A stretch of 64,000 bases of DNA from Ruminococcus sp. (GCA_017543595.1 JAFYFU010000088.1:16621-80620), one strand, 5' to 3'. Positions 26,020-35,177 are shown, counted from the first letter of the stretch. Translations and numbers: made by a program. The notes: generated from the sequence alone by a model not told the origin.

Positions 26020-27246
26020 ATGAATATTGATATAGCTGTTATCGGGGGCGGTGCTTCGGGACTTACTGCCGCTATTGAGGCGAAAAAAATATGCCCGTTT
26101 GCAAAAGTTTCAATAATTGAAAAATTACCGAAATGCGGTAAAAAAATTACCGCAACGGGAAACGGAAAATGCAATCTCAGCAACGTTAACCTTTCCGAAA
26201 AAAATTATCACGGCTCTGTAAAGGCTATGAATATAATTAAAAATGCTCCCGATTATTATGAATTTTTTACCAAAACTCTCGGCGTCCTCTGCGTTACGGG
26301 TTCTGAGGGCAGACAGGGCGGTGTCTATCCGTCAAGCAACAGTGCCTCCACGGTTCTCGGTGCGTTAAGACTTAAAACAGCCGAACTCGGCATAGACGAA
26401 ATCTGCGATTTCAACGTGGTTTCCGTAAAGCAGACAAAAAACGGCTTTGTCGTTTCCTCTGATAACAATGAGGTTTTTTGCAGAAAATTAATAATCGCCT
26501 GCGGAGGATATGCAGGTACTTCTTTCGGCACAGACGGCTCAATGCTCAGAATTTTAAGGGATATGGGCTATAAAATAAGCAAAATTTCCCCCGCAGTCGC
26601 TCCCCTGAAAGCAGACCGCAAACAGCTTAAAGGGCTGAAAGGTATAAGGGCTAAGGGAAATATTTCCGCCGTTTATAAAAATAAAATCCTCCGCACCGAA
26701 AAAGGCGAAATTCAATTCAATGAGGATAATATCTCAGGGGTCTGCGTTTTCAATCTCGCCTATCTTTTCAGGGATTACGAAAATCTTGTCCTTATGGCTG
26801 ACATAATGCCACATATGAATGAAAACGAACTCGCCGATTATCTCGTATGCATACGCAAAATGAGAAGAATCTATCCCCTCGAAGAACTCCTTACAGGACT
26901 TTTTGTCAGAAATCTTTCTCTGTATCTGGTTAAAAATATTCTTGGAAAATCCCCTGAAAGCCTTATTTCTTCACTCTCGGACAACGATATCAGGGTTATC
27001 GCACACAGAATAAAAAAGCTTGAATTTAATGTCACAGGCTGTTCTTCATGGCAGAACGCTCAGGCTACTTACGGCGGTATCCATGCAGACTGCATAACCG
27101 ACAAGCTTGAATCAAGATTACATAAGGGAATTTATTTCTGCGGCGAAATTCTCGATACTGTCGGCGACTGCGGAGGATATAACTTGCAGTTTGCATGGTC
27201 ATCGGGAATAACCGCAGGAAGAAACTGCGGGAGAGATTTAAAATAA
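26020..27246 (+). CDS. BaiN/RdsA-family (HI0933-like) FAD oxidoreductase
   Basis: A 408-residue flavoprotein. The N-terminal dinucleotide fold reads IDIAVIGGGASGLTAAIEAKK, followed by KCGKKITATGNGKCNLSN, the diagnostic motif of the HI0933 group, and AIGCGG-type strand IIACGGYAGTSFGTDG. The C-terminal FAD site is YFCGEILDTVGDCGGYNLQFAWSSG in which GE.lD..G..GGYN is conserved. Members include bile-acid and other dehydrogenases, but the substrate of most is unknown. ATG 26020 follows AGGAGG; the annotated-frame TTG further upstream overlaps that site. Confidence 0.88.
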   Translation: MNIDIAVIGGGASGLTAAIEAKKICPFAKVSIIEKLPKCGKKITATGNGKCNLSNVNLSEKNYHGSVKAMNIIKNAPDYYEFFTKTLGVLCVTGSEGRQGGVYPSSNSASTVLGALRLKTAELGIDEICDFNVVSVKQTKNGFVVSSDNNEVFCRKLIIACGGYAGTSFGTDGSMLRILRDMGYKISKISPAVAPLKADRKQLKGLKGIRAKGNISAVYKNKILRTEKGEIQFNEDNISGVCVFNLAYLFRDYENLVLMADIMPHMNENELADYLVCIRKMRRIYPLEELLTGLFVRNLSLYLVKNILGKSPESLISSLSDNDIRVIAHRIKKLEFNVTGCSSWQNAQATYGGIHADCITDKLESRLHKGIYFCGEILDTVGDCGGYNLQFAWSSGITAGRNCGRDLK

Positions 27247-27254
27247 GGGGGTTT

Positions 27255-27434
27255 GGGGGAATAAAGCCGCCCCTTGACCTGAAAGTGAACGAAGCACAAG
27301 GAAAATTTGCGCCTTGTCATGAAAGTGAACGGAGCAAAGCGAAGTGAACGAAATGACAAGCCACGAAAGCGCAAATTTGACGATTTTAAATAGCAGTGAA
27401 CGAAAGGTCAAGATTACAAAGGGCGGCTTCCCCC
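27255..27434 (+). repeat. G-run palindromic repeat split by a second copy
   Basis: The outer unit keeps its arms: AAGCCGCCC (27264-27272) with GGGCGGCTT (27421-27429), CTTGACCT (27273-27280) with AGGTCAAG (27405-27412), GGGGG/CCCCC at the ends. Its loop is interrupted after GTGAACGAAGCA by another palindromic unit, and resumes at TAGCAGTGAACGAAAGG. Confidence 0.88.
27297..27390 (+). repeat. Inner palindromic unit inserted in the loop of the outer one
   Basis: AAATTTGCGC (27303-27312) pairs with GCGCAAATTT (27369-27378); CTTGTCAT (27313-27320) pairs with ATGACAAG (27353-27360). The inserted segment starts CAAGGAAAATTTG and ends GACGATTTTAAA, which defines the ends of one mobile unit of about 94 bp. 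No clear target duplication is seen. Confidence 0.85.
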
Positions 27435-27443
27435 ATTTTAAAT

Positions 27444-29033
27444 ATGATTAGAATAAATAATATTAAAGTTCCGCTTGATTTTGATTTTGATAATCTTAAA
27501 AGTTTTATTTCAAAAAAATTCTGTATAAATAATCTCAAAGATGTTAAATTATCAAAGAAATCTGTTGACGCAAGAAAAAAATCAGACGTTCATTTTATTG
27601 TTTCAGTCGATATTTCAGCGGAAAACGAAAATAAATTACTGAAAAAAATTAAAAATGCCGTTTTAATTGAAAAATATAATTATAAAATTAAATATGTTCC
27701 CATTGATTGTGAAAGACCCGTTATTGTCGGGTTCGGTCCTGCGGGAATGTTTGCAGGTCTGGTTCTCGCACTGTCGGGCGCAAGACCCATAATCCTCGAA
27801 AGAGGAGGCGATGTTGACAGCAGAATTGAGGCTGTTGAAAACTTCCGCAAAACAGGCATTTTAAACACCGAAAACAATGTTCAGTTCGGTGAAGGCGGTG
27901 CGGGGACTTTCTCGGACGGAAAACTCACCACGGGTATCAAGGATAAAAGAATAAGTTGGATTTTTAAGAAATTCGTTGAGTTCAGTGCGCCCAATGAGAT
28001 TTTGTACCTCGCAAAGCCCCATATCGGTACGGACAAATTAAGACAGGTAGTTAAAAATTTAAGGGAGAAAATTATTTCCCTCGGCGGTCAGGTTATTTTC
28101 AATGCAAAATTCTGCGGTTTTGAAACGGAAAATAATTGCATTTCTTCCGTATCATACCAAAAAAACGGGGAATTATATACAGTAAACACACATAATTTGA
28201 TTCTTGCAACGGGTCACAGCGCAAGAGATGTATTTGAACTTTTATATAATAAAAATATATATCTCACTCAGAAAAATTTTGCCGTGGGTGTGAGAATCGA
28301 ACACAAAAGAAAAGATATAAATAAAGCTATGTACGGCGCATTTGCCGAAAATCCAAACCTTAAAGCCGCTGATTACAAGCTTGTAATTCATCTTCCAAAC
28401 GGCAGAACGCTATATACTTTCTGTATGTGTCCGGGGGGAGAAGTTGTTGCGGCTTCTTCCGAAAATAACAGGCTTGCCGTCAACGGCATGAGTTATTTTT
28501 CCCGTGATGCGGAAAATTCAAATTCCGCACTTCTCGTCAATGTGGATACTTCGGATTTCGGCAGCAGTCACCCACTCGCAGGTATGTATTTTCAGCGAAA
28601 TATAGAGGAAAAAGCTTTTATTTCAGGTGGCGGGGATTATTCCGCTCCCGTATGCACTGTCGGGGATTTGCTCGGAACAAAATCAAAAAATAATCCTGTT
28701 ATTCCGTCTTATCGTCCGTCTTGCAAATATGCCCTGCCTGATGAATACCTCCCTGATTTCGTCTGTGAAAGCCTCAGACTCGGTATCCCCGAAATGGGCA
28801 GGAAAATCAGCGGTTTCGACAATCCTGCGGCAGTTCTCACGGGCGTTGAAAGCAGAAGCAGTTCCCCTGTCAGAATATCAAGAAATGAAAACCTGCAATC
28901 CGTTTCGGTGAACGGTCTTTTCCCGTGCGGTGAGGGCGCAGGCTATGCGGGCGGTATAGTTTCCGCAGCCGTTGACGGCATGAAATGCGCTGAAATGATA
29001 ATAGATTTACAAGGAGGTCAGTATGAAAATTAA
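27444..29033 (+). CDS. FAD-dependent dehydrogenase (COG2509 type)
   Basis: A 529-residue flavoprotein of unknown substrate. A 90-residue N-terminal domain precedes the FAD fold PVIVGFGPAGMFAGLVLAL near residue 91, then NVQFGEGGAGTFSDGKLTTG near residue 150, which is diagnostic for the COG2509 family. A C-terminal GLFPCGEGAGYAGGIVSAAVDG closes the FAD site. I take ATG 27444 (MIRINN); the frame is open upstream only within the palindromic repeat. No good ribosome site precedes this ATG, since the G-run repeat ends four bases before it, so the exact start is less certain. Confidence 0.85.
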   Translation: MIRINNIKVPLDFDFDNLKSFISKKFCINNLKDVKLSKKSVDARKKSDVHFIVSVDISAENENKLLKKIKNAVLIEKYNYKIKYVPIDCERPVIVGFGPAGMFAGLVLALSGARPIILERGGDVDSRIEAVENFRKTGILNTENNVQFGEGGAGTFSDGKLTTGIKDKRISWIFKKFVEFSAPNEILYLAKPHIGTDKLRQVVKNLREKIISLGGQVIFNAKFCGFETENNCISSVSYQKNGELYTVNTHNLILATGHSARDVFELLYNKNIYLTQKNFAVGVRIEHKRKDINKAMYGAFAENPNLKAADYKLVIHLPNGRTLYTFCMCPGGEVVAASSENNRLAVNGMSYFSRDAENSNSALLVNVDTSDFGSSHPLAGMYFQRNIEEKAFISGGGDYSAPVCTVGDLLGTKSKNNPVIPSYRPSCKYALPDEYLPDFVCESLRLGIPEMGRKISGFDNPAAVLTGVESRSSSPVRISRNENLQSVSVNGLFPCGEGAGYAGGIVSAAVDGMKCAEMIIDLQGGQYEN

Positions 29034-29286
29034 TGTTATCGGCGGAGAAATCAGCCGACAGGAAATTGATGAGTATATCGAATACGGCAGAAAAAAATAT
29101 GTCGGCAGACAGATAACAGGCATTGATATTACATTGGACGGCGATTTCGTGAACCTTGAATTTCATTTCGGCGACACGGATTTTCAGCGTGCATACAGAA
29201 GTGCTGACTATCTTGTGAACGATATGGATAAAATCAATGACGCAAAACAATCCGAATTTAAAGAGAAAGAAAAACACAAGGTATAA
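29023..29286 (+). CDS. Small protein resembling the C-terminal tail of anaerobic ribonucleotide reductase
   Basis: An 87-residue protein starting MKINVIGGEISRQEIDEYIEYG. Its second half, FQRAYRSADYLVNDMDKINDAKQSEFKEKEKH, recalls the last 30 residues of NrdD (pattern R..GYLv...d.fN.aK..E...R.KH), though the glycyl radical site and zinc cysteines are absent. Small proteins of this kind occur in Clostridia, often annotated as NrdD-like; the function is unknown. It overlaps the end of the preceding dehydrogenase gene, has a strong AAGGAGG and is four bases before rsmA. Confidence 0.6.
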   Translation: MKINVIGGEISRQEIDEYIEYGRKKYVGRQITGIDITLDGDFVNLEFHFGDTDFQRAYRSADYLVNDMDKINDAKQSEFKEKEKHKV

Positions 29287-29289
29287 TTT

Positions 29290-30141
29290 ATGAATTTAAC
29301 TAATATCAGTACAATCAGGGACGTAATGTCAAGAAACGGTTTCAATTTCTCAAAAAGCCTCGGTCAGAATTTTATCATAAATCCTGATATCTGCCCGAAA
29401 ATAGCCGAATACGGCAACGCAAAACAAGGTTTCGGAATAATTGAAATCGGTACGGGTGTAGGTGTTCTCACAAAGGAACTCGCTCTCCGTGCGGATAAAG
29501 TTGTTGCCGTTGAAATCGACAAAAGACTTATGCCCGTTCTGAATGAAACTCTTGCCGAATTTGACAATATTAAAATTATTAACGATGATGTCATGAAATG
29601 CGATTTGCACAAGATAATAGATGAGGAATTTAAAGGGCTGAAAGTCGCTGTCTGTGCAAATCTCCCCTATTATATAACTTCTCCGATTATTATGATGCTC
29701 CTTGAAAATAATCTCCCCGTTGAATCAATAACTGTTATGGTTCAGAAAGAGGCTGCCGACAGGCTTTGTGCCGATATCGGAACAAGAAATTCAGGTGCTA
29801 TTACTGTCGGAGTGAATTATTACGGAAATGCAGAAAAATTATTCAGCGTTTCAAGGGGAAATTTCATGCCCTCCCCGAATGTCGATTCGGCTGTTATAAG
29901 AATTAATTTAAATCATGAAAGAAAATTTGACGAAATTCAGGAAAAATTTTTCTTTTCAATGGTCAAGGCGGGATTCTCCCAGAGAAGAAAAACTATTGCA
30001 AATTCTCTCTCTCAGATTGGAATTGACAAGCAGAAAGTTTATTCCTCCCTCAGAAATATGAATCTTTCGGAGACTTCACGAATTGAACAGCTTAACATGA
30101 ATCAGCTTATTGATTTGTCAACAAGGCTGAACGAAAAATAA
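29290..30141 (+). CDS. rsmA: 16S rRNA dimethyladenosine transferase
   Basis: Dimethylates A1518 and A1519 of 16S rRNA during small-subunit assembly, using SAM. 283 residues. SLGQNFIINPDI near residue 22 is the family start motif, IEIGTGVGVLTKEL is the SAM-binding loop, and CANLPYYITSPIIMMLLE near residue 123 contains the catalytic NLPY. The stop overlaps the start of the cobalamin operon (TAATG), so B12 synthesis genes appear to be read from the same transcript as this housekeeping gene. Confidence 0.96.
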   Translation: MNLTNISTIRDVMSRNGFNFSKSLGQNFIINPDICPKIAEYGNAKQGFGIIEIGTGVGVLTKELALRADKVVAVEIDKRLMPVLNETLAEFDNIKIINDDVMKCDLHKIIDEEFKGLKVAVCANLPYYITSPIIMMLLENNLPVESITVMVQKEAADRLCADIGTRNSGAITVGVNYYGNAEKLFSVSRGNFMPSPNVDSAVIRINLNHERKFDEIQEKFFFSMVKAGFSQRRKTIANSLSQIGIDKQKVYSSLRNMNLSETSRIEQLNMNQLIDLSTRLNEK

Positions 30142-30815
30142 TGGGTATATTCTATGGTGTCAGTGTCGGTTCTGGCGACCCTGAATTAATTACTTTAAAG
30201 GCTGTAAAAATTATCGAGAAATGCCCCATGATAATTGCCCCCCGTACAGGCGAAAATTCCCTTGCTTTGTCGATAGCGGAAAAAATTATGGATTTTTCGG
30301 GCAAAAAAATAATCTATGCGGATTTTCCAATGTCAAAAGATGAGAATATCCTGAAAAATAATTATTTAAACATATCCGATATGATATGCCGTGAACTTGA
30401 ATTTAATGATGTCGCTATGCTGAATTTAGGCGATATTTCGATATATTCGACTTTTTCGTATATCGCTGACATTATTGAAAAAAGGGGCTTTGAAGTCGTG
30501 AGATGTTCAGGGGTTACAAGTTTCTGTGCCTGTGCAAATGCCTGCGGAATAAGCCTTACAGATAAAAATATGCCCGTAATTATTATCCCTTACGGGTGCG
30601 AAAATTTTGATAGTTTAATTAATTCATACGGCACGAAAATTATTATGAAATGCGGTAAAAATACCGATAAATTAATAAATATTCTCAAAGAATCAAATTT
30701 ATTGAACAATACTTATGCCGTTGAAAACTGCGGGCTTGAAAACCAGAAAATTCTCAAAGGAAATGAAATAACCAATGATTTGGGCTATTTCACGGTGTTT
30801 ATAGTCAATGCTTGA
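30141..30815 (+). CDS. cbiL: Cobalt-precorrin-2 C20-methyltransferase
   Basis: First methylation specific to the corrin ring, with SAM as donor. 224 residues, normal for the family. The SAM-binding tetrapyrrole methylase pattern is present: GVSVGSGDPELITLKAVKII at the N-terminus (VGxGPGD-like) and LNLGDISIYSTFSYIAD in the middle. Its start overlaps the rsmA stop by one base and its end overlaps cbiD by eight bases. It leads a run of sixteen cobalamin genes on the same strand. Confidence 0.93.
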   Translation: MGIFYGVSVGSGDPELITLKAVKIIEKCPMIIAPRTGENSLALSIAEKIMDFSGKKIIYADFPMSKDENILKNNYLNISDMICRELEFNDVAMLNLGDISIYSTFSYIADIIEKRGFEVVRCSGVTSFCACANACGISLTDKNMPVIIIPYGCENFDSLINSYGTKIIMKCGKNTDKLINILKESNLLNNTYAVENCGLENQKILKGNEITNDLGYFTVFIVNA

Positions 30816-31947
30816 AAGATATGTCTTTGTCGGAAATAAAAAATTAAGGTGCGGATATACTACGGGGTCATGTGCAACCGCAGCCGCAAAAGCTGCCGCA
30901 TTTATGCTTCTAACAGGGAAAATTACGGATTTTTCCGATATAGTCACCCCCGACAACACTCCCCTGCACCTTGACATAATAAATCAGGAAATAGGCGAAA
31001 ATTATGCCTCATGTGCCGTCATAAAGGACGGCGGTGATGACCCCGATATAACTTCGGGACTTGAAATTTATGCCCGTGTTTCGCTTATTCCCTGCGGTAT
31101 CGAAATAACAGGCGGTAAGGGCGTGGGAATCGTCACGAAAGCAGGTCTTGACCAGCCTGTCGGAGAATATGCCATAAATTCAACGCCAAGAAAGACAATA
31201 AAATCCGCTGTTTCGGAAATTGCCGAAGAACTGGGATATTCGGGCGGTTTTCATGTGGAAATTTCCGTCCCCGAAGGCGAAAAAACCGCAGAAAAAACCT
31301 ATAACCCAAGAATGGGAATTGTCGGCGGTATCTCCATAATCGGCACTTCGGGAATTGTCGAACCTATGAGCAATTCCGCACTTGTCGAAACTATTCGCAC
31401 TGAATCGAAAATGTTGAAAATGCAGGGCGTTGAAAATATGCTTCTCACCCTCGGAAATTACAGCGAAACTTTTATAAATGACAAAATGCCGTTTTCCCTC
31501 GGAAACAGCGTAAAATGCAGTAATTTTATAGGTGATGCCCTCGAAATCGCAAAAGAGCTTGAATTTAAATCAGTCCTGATTGTCGGGCATATCGGAAAAC
31601 TCGTGAAACTCGGTGCAGGTATCATGAACACACATTCGGCTTTTGCGGACGGAAGAATGGAAGTTCTGACTTCATGCGGGGCAATTGCAGGCGTAAACAG
31701 CGATATTTTGAGGAATATTCAGGATTGTGCCACTGTCGATTCTGCACTTGATATCCTCGAAAATTCGGGGCTTGTCAATGAAATTTTATCCGCTCTGATT
31801 AAAAAAATTGAATATCACCTGAATATAAAGTCAGCAAATTTAATTAAAATCGGTGCGGTTGTTTTCTCTTTCAAGCACGAATTTGTCCTGAAAACTCAAA
31901 ATGCGGACGAAATTATTAAACTTATCACGGAGGAAGAAAATGGTTGA
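30808..31947 (+). CDS. cbiD: Cobalt-precorrin-5B C1-methyltransferase
   Basis: 379-residue enzyme of the anaerobic pathway that methylates C1 after ring contraction. The N-terminal signature LRCGYTTGSCATAAAKAA near residue 12-28 is typical of CbiD, with GGDDPDITSG and GGKGVGIVTKAGL following. CbiD is a marker of the cobalt-early route. Overlaps both neighbours. Confidence 0.95.
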   Translation: MLERYVFVGNKKLRCGYTTGSCATAAAKAAAFMLLTGKITDFSDIVTPDNTPLHLDIINQEIGENYASCAVIKDGGDDPDITSGLEIYARVSLIPCGIEITGGKGVGIVTKAGLDQPVGEYAINSTPRKTIKSAVSEIAEELGYSGGFHVEISVPEGEKTAEKTYNPRMGIVGGISIIGTSGIVEPMSNSALVETIRTESKMLKMQGVENMLLTLGNYSETFINDKMPFSLGNSVKCSNFIGDALEIAKELEFKSVLIVGHIGKLVKLGAGIMNTHSAFADGRMEVLTSCGAIAGVNSDILRNIQDCATVDSALDILENSGLVNEILSALIKKIEYHLNIKSANLIKIGAVVFSFKHEFVLKTQNADEIIKLITEEENG

Positions 31948-32689
31948 TTTTGTGGGTGCAGGCTGTGGGGCTGTTGACCTCATAACGCTGAGAGGAAAAT
32001 TTTTAATCGAAAATGCGGACGTGATAATTTATGCAGGCTCGCTTGTAAATCCCGAATTATTGCAGTTTGCAAAGTCTGACTGTCAGGTTTTCGACAGCTC
32101 GAAAATGACCCTTGATGAAGTGATTGAAGTGATAAAAAATGCCGAAAAATCGGGCAAAAATACCGTAAGACTGCATACGGGCGACCCGTCATTATATGGC
32201 GCAATAAGGGAACAAATGGACAGGCTGAACGCCCTCGGAATTGAGTACAAAATCTGCCCCGGAGTGAGTTCGTTCTGCGGTGCGGCGGCGGCTCTCAAAG
32301 CCGAATACACGCTCCCCGATGTTTCGCAGACCGTGATAATTACCCGAATGGCGGGGCGGACACCCGTTCCCGAACGGGAAAGCATTGAAAAACTTGCCGC
32401 ACACGGTTCGACTATGGTAATATTTTTAAGTACGTCCATGCTTGAAAAGCTGTCGGAAGAACTGATTAAAGGCGGTTACAAACCCGAAACTCCTGCGGCA
32501 ATTGTCTATAAGGCAAGCTGGAAAAATGAAAAAATTTTGCGGTGCAAAGTTTCAGAACTCGCCCAAACCGCAGAAAAATATAATATCAAAAAAACCGCTC
32601 TTATAACTGTCGGTAATTTTCTTGGTGATAATTACTCTCTGTCTAAACTCTACGACCCGAATTTTGAAACGGAGTTCAGAAAAATATGA
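31940..32689 (+). CDS. cbiF: Cobalt-precorrin-4 C11-methyltransferase
   Basis: 249 residues from ATG 31940, which has GGAGG nine bases upstream and starts with VDFVGAGCGAVDLITLRG, the family's SAM-binding loop. LHTGDPSLYGAIREQMD near residue 80 is the second methylase motif and ITRMAGRTPVPERE near residue 135 is typical of CobM/CbiF. Overlaps cbiD by eight bases and cbiG by four. Confidence 0.95.
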   Translation: MVDFVGAGCGAVDLITLRGKFLIENADVIIYAGSLVNPELLQFAKSDCQVFDSSKMTLDEVIEVIKNAEKSGKNTVRLHTGDPSLYGAIREQMDRLNALGIEYKICPGVSSFCGAAAALKAEYTLPDVSQTVIITRMAGRTPVPERESIEKLAAHGSTMVIFLSTSMLEKLSEELIKGGYKPETPAAIVYKASWKNEKILRCKVSELAQTAEKYNIKKTALITVGNFLGDNYSLSKLYDPNFETEFRKI

Positions 32690-33714
32690 ATATTGCAATT
32701 GTTTCCGTAACTGAAAATGGCAGAATTTTGTCATATGATATAAAAAGCTCTCTGCCTGAACACAATGCTAAAAGATACTGTTTTAAGCGATATACAGACG
32801 ATTCAGCAATTTCATACGACAGCGTTTCAAAAATTGTTTCCGAAATATTTTATCAATATGATGCAGTAGTTTTTATATGCGCCTGCGGAATCGCAGTCAG
32901 GGCAACAGCCCCGCATATTTCCTCAAAAACCACCGACCCAGCCGTTATCGTAATTGACGAGCAGGGAAAGTTTGCGATTTCCTTGCTTTCGGGACACATA
33001 GGCGGCGCAAATGCCTTAACATCGCTGATTTCCGAGCGAATCGGCGCAGTTCCCGTGATAACCACAGCCACCGACACGGGCGGAAAATTCTCGCCTGACA
33101 GCTTCGCTAAGGCAAATAATTTAATTATAACAGACATGGAAAAAGCAAAACTTATCGCCGCAGCAGTTCTCAACGGCGAAAAAATTGGATTTTTATGCAA
33201 TTATCCATATAAAAATACACCTCCTGAAATTACAGAAAAGCCTTGCAGATACGGAATTTACATCGGAACAAATCCCGATTTTAAGCCATTTGAAAGCACT
33301 TTGCAACTCGTGCCGAAAAATATTTCCATCGGAATAGGCTGCAAGAAAAACGCACATTTTTCCGCTATTTACAGCCTATTTTCAGAAATAATGCATAAAA
33401 ATTCAATTATTCATGAAAGGGTCTGTTCTGTCTCCTCCATAACTTTGAAGAAAAACGAAAGCGGTATTCTTGAATTTTGCCGAAAATTAGGCATAAATCC
33501 GACTTTTTACACTCCTGAGAAACTTGCAGAAGTCAAAGGAGAATTTTCGGATTCAGAGTTTGTCAAAAAAATAACAGGAGTCGGAAATATTTGCGAAAGG
33601 TGTGCGGTATACGGTGGAAAAAGGCTTATTATAGCCAAATGCGCCGCCAACGGGGTTACCATGGCTGTTGCGGAAAAAGATTTAATTATTGACTTTGAAA
33701 GGAGAATTTTATGA
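32686..33714 (+). CDS. cbiG: Cobalt-precorrin-5A hydrolase
   Basis: Opens the delta-lactone of cobalt-precorrin-5A and releases acetaldehyde; unique to the anaerobic pathway. 342 residues. N-terminal domain with ICACGIAVRATAPHI near residue 65, the loop LLSGHIGGANALTSLI near residue 102, and C-terminal domain from about residue 220 (IGIGCKKN...) with the conserved GVGNICERCA...TMAVAEK tail. Four-base overlap on both sides suggests translational coupling. Confidence 0.93.
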   Translation: MNIAIVSVTENGRILSYDIKSSLPEHNAKRYCFKRYTDDSAISYDSVSKIVSEIFYQYDAVVFICACGIAVRATAPHISSKTTDPAVIVIDEQGKFAISLLSGHIGGANALTSLISERIGAVPVITTATDTGGKFSPDSFAKANNLIITDMEKAKLIAAAVLNGEKIGFLCNYPYKNTPPEITEKPCRYGIYIGTNPDFKPFESTLQLVPKNISIGIGCKKNAHFSAIYSLFSEIMHKNSIIHERVCSVSSITLKKNESGILEFCRKLGINPTFYTPEKLAEVKGEFSDSEFVKKITGVGNICERCAVYGGKRLIIAKCAANGVTMAVAEKDLIIDFERRIL

Positions 33715-34439
33715 AATTATACGTTGTCGGATTTGGCTGCGGAAGCCGTGACGGAATGACGATTGAAGCAGAAAATACGCTAAAATCAAGTGATTTAATT
33801 ATAGGCTACACCGTTTATGTAGATATTTTAAAAAAATATTTCCCTGAAAAAAATTTCCTGTCAACAGGAATGAAAATGGAAAAAGACCGTGTAAAAACAG
33901 CCTTAAAATGCGTAGAATCGGGAAAAATCGTTTCTCTTGTTTGCAGCGGTGACAGCGAGGTTTATGGAATGGCCGGGCTTGCTTTTGAAATGTCCGTCGA
34001 ATTTCCGACCGTGGAAATTAAGGTTGTCGCAGGCGTGACAGCCGCCCTCAGCGGGGGCGCAGTCCTCGGCGCACCGCTCACGCACGATTTCGCCGTAATA
34101 AGTCTTTCCGATTTGCTTACACCTTTTGACAAAATCGAAAAAAGGCTTAGATTAGCCTCGCAAGCCGATTTCACGATAGTTTTATACAATCCTTCTTCAC
34201 GAAAAAGAGCCGATTATCTAAAAAAAGCCTGCGAAATTATGCTCAATTTTAAAGCACCCGAAACTGTCTGCGGATACGTTTCAAACATAGGCAGGGAGGG
34301 ACAAAATAGTAAAATTTTGACATTGAGAGAACTCATGGGCGAAAGCATCGATATGTTCACTACTGTCTTTGTCGGAAACTCGGAAACAAAAGCCATAAAT
34401 GGTAAAATGATTACCCCAAGGGGATACGCAAATGTCTAA
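33711..34439 (+). CDS. cbiH: Cobalt-precorrin-3 C17-methyltransferase
   Basis: Methylates C17 and contracts the ring in the anaerobic pathway. 242 residues, a stand-alone CbiH/CobJ methylase with VVGFGCGSRDGMTIEAENTL at the start, VCSGDSEVYGMAGLAFE near residue 80 and VAGVTAALSGGAVLGAPLTHDF near residue 105. Overlaps cbiG and cbiJ. Confidence 0.94.
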   Translation: MKLYVVGFGCGSRDGMTIEAENTLKSSDLIIGYTVYVDILKKYFPEKNFLSTGMKMEKDRVKTALKCVESGKIVSLVCSGDSEVYGMAGLAFEMSVEFPTVEIKVVAGVTAALSGGAVLGAPLTHDFAVISLSDLLTPFDKIEKRLRLASQADFTIVLYNPSSRKRADYLKKACEIMLNFKAPETVCGYVSNIGREGQNSKILTLRELMGESIDMFTTVFVGNSETKAINGKMITPRGYANV

Positions 34440-35172
34440 ATTTCTGATATTCGGCGGGACAACGGAGGGGCGGATTCTTGCGGAATTTTGCGCCAAAAAC
34501 AAAATATTTGCCGATATTTCGGTTGCTACTGAACACGGTGCAGAGTTCTTGCCAAAAAGTAAATATATTACCATTATGACCGGTAGAAAAAGCGAATCAG
34601 AAATAGCTGAAATTCTCAAAAATCAGCGATATACAGCCGTTATAGACGCAACACACCCATATGCTGAGGAAGTTAAAAAAAATATAAAATCTGCCTGCAC
34701 GGAAGTTAAATATATCCGTTTAAAGCGTGAAAATCAACTTAAATTATCGGGCTTAATTTTTGATAATTTAAGTGAAATAATAACTTTATGCAATAAAATT
34801 AATGGAAATATTTTAAGTACGCTTGGCTCAAAAGAATGTCATGAAATTACCAAAATTAATAATTTTAAAGGAAGAGTCTGGCTGAGAATTTTACCTTTGG
34901 AAGAAAATATTAAAAAATGTCTTGATGAAGGATTTGCAAGAGAACACATAATTGCTGAAAATCCTCCTTTTTCAATTGAACAGAATATTCGGCATATAAG
35001 GCTTTGTAATGCAGATATTCTGCTTACAAAAGAAAGCGGCTCAACAGGCGGATACCCTGAAAAAGTAAAAGCTGCGGAAATTTGCGGTGTTCAGCTTATA
35101 ACTTTAAGTCGTCCAAAAGATGACGGATTGCTGTTGGACGAGGTAAAAAAATTACTATTAACGAAAGGATAA
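34432..35172 (+). CDS. cbiJ: Cobalt-precorrin-6A reductase
   Basis: NAD(P)H-dependent reduction of the macrocycle. 246 residues. The N-terminal FLIFGGTTEGRILAEFCA is the nucleotide-binding signature of the CobK/CbiJ family; IDATHPYAEEVKKNI near residue 70 and LTKESGSTGGYPEKVKAA near residue 198 are the other conserved blocks. AT content is higher than in the early part of the operon. Confidence 0.94.
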   Translation: MSKFLIFGGTTEGRILAEFCAKNKIFADISVATEHGAEFLPKSKYITIMTGRKSESEIAEILKNQRYTAVIDATHPYAEEVKKNIKSACTEVKYIRLKRENQLKLSGLIFDNLSEIITLCNKINGNILSTLGSKECHEITKINNFKGRVWLRILPLEENIKKCLDEGFAREHIIAENPPFSIEQNIRHIRLCNADILLTKESGSTGGYPEKVKAAEICGVQLITLSRPKDDGLLLDEVKKLLLTKG

Positions 35173-35177
35173 TTTAA

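Noticed and set aside
27396-27443. Possible N-terminal extension of the COG2509 gene starting at GTG 27396
   Set aside because: The extra 16 codons are simply the right half of the palindromic repeat (GTGAACGAAAGG...). The family begins near MIRINN at 27444.
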